Shown piece after piece: positions 34,557 through 35,613 of a stretch of 35,613 nucleotides of DNA. Position 1 is the stretch's first letter. Each line of letters opens with the position of its first letter. The stretch is from the NCBI RefSeq assembly GCF_937910335.1, contig NZ_CALEMX010000482.1:1-35613 (forward strand). The letters run 5' to 3'. Source of the DNA: an uncultured Gimesia sp. (GTDB taxonomy: Bacteria > Planctomycetota > Planctomycetia > Planctomycetales > Planctomycetaceae). The notes under the pieces are model-generated. The model had not been told where the DNA came from and ran no database searches. It was given only the letters and a program-made list of their open reading frames with translations. The translations under genes were made by a program, and so were the position numbers.

Positions 34557-34923
34557 AAAACCTGCCACTAGTTTTGTTGGCTAGAAAACATGCCTTCAGA
34601 GTTGTGTTATTCTGATAATACAGCTTTCACAGGTTGATGATTCAGGCATTCCCTCTTTTTTTATTCCAAATAGATTTCAGCCACTTTTTGTCGCTTTAAC
34701 ATGCTAAGTTTAAATGTAGTCTGCGATTGAAAAGTCCACCGCCTCTCAAACTCATTCGCAATGAATTTGTATCGATGCCCATCTCCATCGATTGTTGTTT
34801 TCCAAGTGTTGGTTTGTTTTCGAAACTTATTCTCCTGAATGATCGACAAACAATCCAATCAGATTTTCGGGTTTGAAATCCCGCCACGAAACAGGCTTGT
34901 GGGAAGCATTCAAAAGATATTCA
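34557..34923. other. Spacer upstream of WYL regulator; no gene seen
   Basis: 367 bp without a supported gene. Minus-strand ORFs of about 65 codons here look like chance reading frames. No terminator with a clear stem and T-run was found after the TolC-family gene. Confidence 0.4.
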
Positions 34924-35613
34924 ATGGTGGTTGGACGAATACATCGTCTCCTGAAACTGATTGCTCTGTTACAGTCGGGACGAGTCTATAATTCTGCGCA
35001 ACTCGCAAGAGAGTGCGAGGTCAGTCGCAGAACCGTATTTCGAGATTTGAGTACGCTTCAGGAATCTGGAATCTATGTCCTGTATGACGATGTCAAACAG
35101 GGATATACTCTTCCCTGGCGAACCATTATGCCCTTCAAGGATTTAACATCCGAAGAAGTTCTGGCATTGCTCGTAATCTGTCAAGACCTTGACAAAGCCA
35201 TCGTGGGATTGCCGATGCATCAACTAGCCCGATCGGCGTCAACCAAGGTCCTGAACAGCTTGCCGGATACATTGCGGGAAAATGTCATCAATGCAGCCCA
35301 GTCTATTTCGATCTGGTTACCTCCCTTCAACCCCACAATTCGCAATACGATTCACTACAAAAATTTGTACAAAGCAGCCATTGAAAAAAAGAATATCAGA
35401 GTTCAATTTGCTAGCTCTAAAGGACAGAAATCTGTCTCTACAATGCTCAGCCCTTATCATATTTTGTATTCGAATCACGAGTGGTTTGTGGTCGGCCGAT
35501 CTTCTCTCGACCGCAGAATTAAAGCCTTTCCGATTCTGAATATACAAAAAACCGAAATCCTGGATGAAACATTTAATAAACCATCCCGATTCAAGTTATC
35601 CCGATATCTTTCC
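34924..35613 (+). CDS. HTH/WYL-domain transcriptional regulator (partial, runs off window)
   Basis: Open from the ATG at 34924 to the last base (230 codons, no stop), which is why the ORF track omits it. The N-terminal DeoR/HTH_11-like domain is RIHRLLKLIALLQSGRVYNSAQLARECEVSRRTVFRDLSTLQESGIYVLYDDVKQGYTL. A middle helical part follows, then a WYL domain (RVQFASSKGQK.., LSPYHILYSNHEWFVVGRSS, RIKAFPILNIQKTEIL). WYL regulators bind ligands, often nucleic-acid or nucleotide signals, and control stress, DNA-damage or defence genes. The ribosome site is weak, and a GTG at 34927 is an alternative. Its target is not visible. Confidence 0.88.
   Translation, partial: MVVGRIHRLLKLIALLQSGRVYNSAQLARECEVSRRTVFRDLSTLQESGIYVLYDDVKQGYTLPWRTIMPFKDLTSEEVLALLVICQDLDKAIVGLPMHQLARSASTKVLNSLPDTLRENVINAAQSISIWLPPFNPTIRNTIHYKNLYKAAIEKKNIRVQFASSKGQKSVSTMLSPYHILYSNHEWFVVGRSSLDRRIKAFPILNIQKTEILDETFNKPSRFKLSRYLS

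Noticed and set aside
34661-34887. Overlapping minus-strand ORFs of 63-65 aa
   Set aside because: No start context, no conserved pattern, mutually overlapping in different frames.
1-35613. tRNA/rRNA genes or CRISPR array
   Set aside because: No cloverleaf-like intergenic sequence or regularly spaced short repeats were seen on reading through the spacers.

Overview
The window looks like chromosomal DNA from a planctomycete, probably a Gimesia/Planctomycetaceae-type lineage. The main evidence is the minus-strand set of a DUF1549/DUF1553 protein with haem-type Cys-His motifs, a Tat-type DUF1501 protein and a PPC-domain protein, a hallmark of that phylum. Further support comes from a planctomycete-style LRR protein, many exported proteins with family-wide hypothetical status, and widely spaced genes on both strands. 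No genus can be proven from the sequence alone. No tRNA, rRNA, CRISPR array or transposase was seen.

Layout. 1-2.1 kb: the 3' end of an SGNH/GDSL hydrolase, a sodium:solute symporter and an overlapping two-TM small protein (+). 2.2-7.8 kb: the PPC, DUF1501 and DUF1549/1553 operon (-). 8.1-11.9 kb: a HAD 5'(3')-nucleotidase (-), then a Rieske-PSP1 fusion, an M19 dipeptidase-like Tat protein and an extended SDR (+). 11.9-16.2 kb: an LRR protein, a two-domain alpha/beta-hydrolase and a laminin-G/DUF1080-like secreted protein (-). 16.3-18.8 kb: an ECF sigma factor, its membrane anti-sigma and a membrane-anchored third protein in one operon (-). 19.1-21.4 kb: an EboE-like TIM-barrel protein and XdhC (+). 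21.5-23.9 kb: an orphan GroES-like protein (-), a ferritin-like protein (+) and a cofactor-independent phosphoglycerate mutase (-). 24.1-27.0 kb: a Tat-exported protein of unknown function and an M20 amidohydrolase (-), with two copies of a degenerate ~160-bp direct repeat on either side of the M20 gene. 27.0-29.6 kb: an accessory segment with an AT-rich gene carrying a HEPN-type R-x4-H motif, a truncated AraC-type HTH remnant and a small ORF. 29.6-31.6 kb: a TRIC-family membrane protein (+) and an NAD-type isocitrate dehydrogenase (-) sharing a strong terminator hairpin. 32.3-35.6 kb: a TolC-family outer-membrane lipoprotein (+) and the start of a WYL/HTH regulator running off the window (+).

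How the parts fit. Most of the window is ordinary chromosomal backbone with exported degradative or surface proteins. The ECF module is a self-contained envelope-signalling unit facing the eboE-xdhC pair across a spacer with several inverted and direct repeats. The most novel items are (i) the Rieske domain fused to a RicT/PSP1 domain with a Cys-rich tail, (ii) the duplicated leader/start region flanking the M20 gene, with loss of the start codon and twin-arginine in one copy, and (iii) the HEPN-motif gene in the island at 27-29.6 kb, which is a candidate defence or abortive-infection effector. Function calls are family-level recognition by eye; no database search was run.
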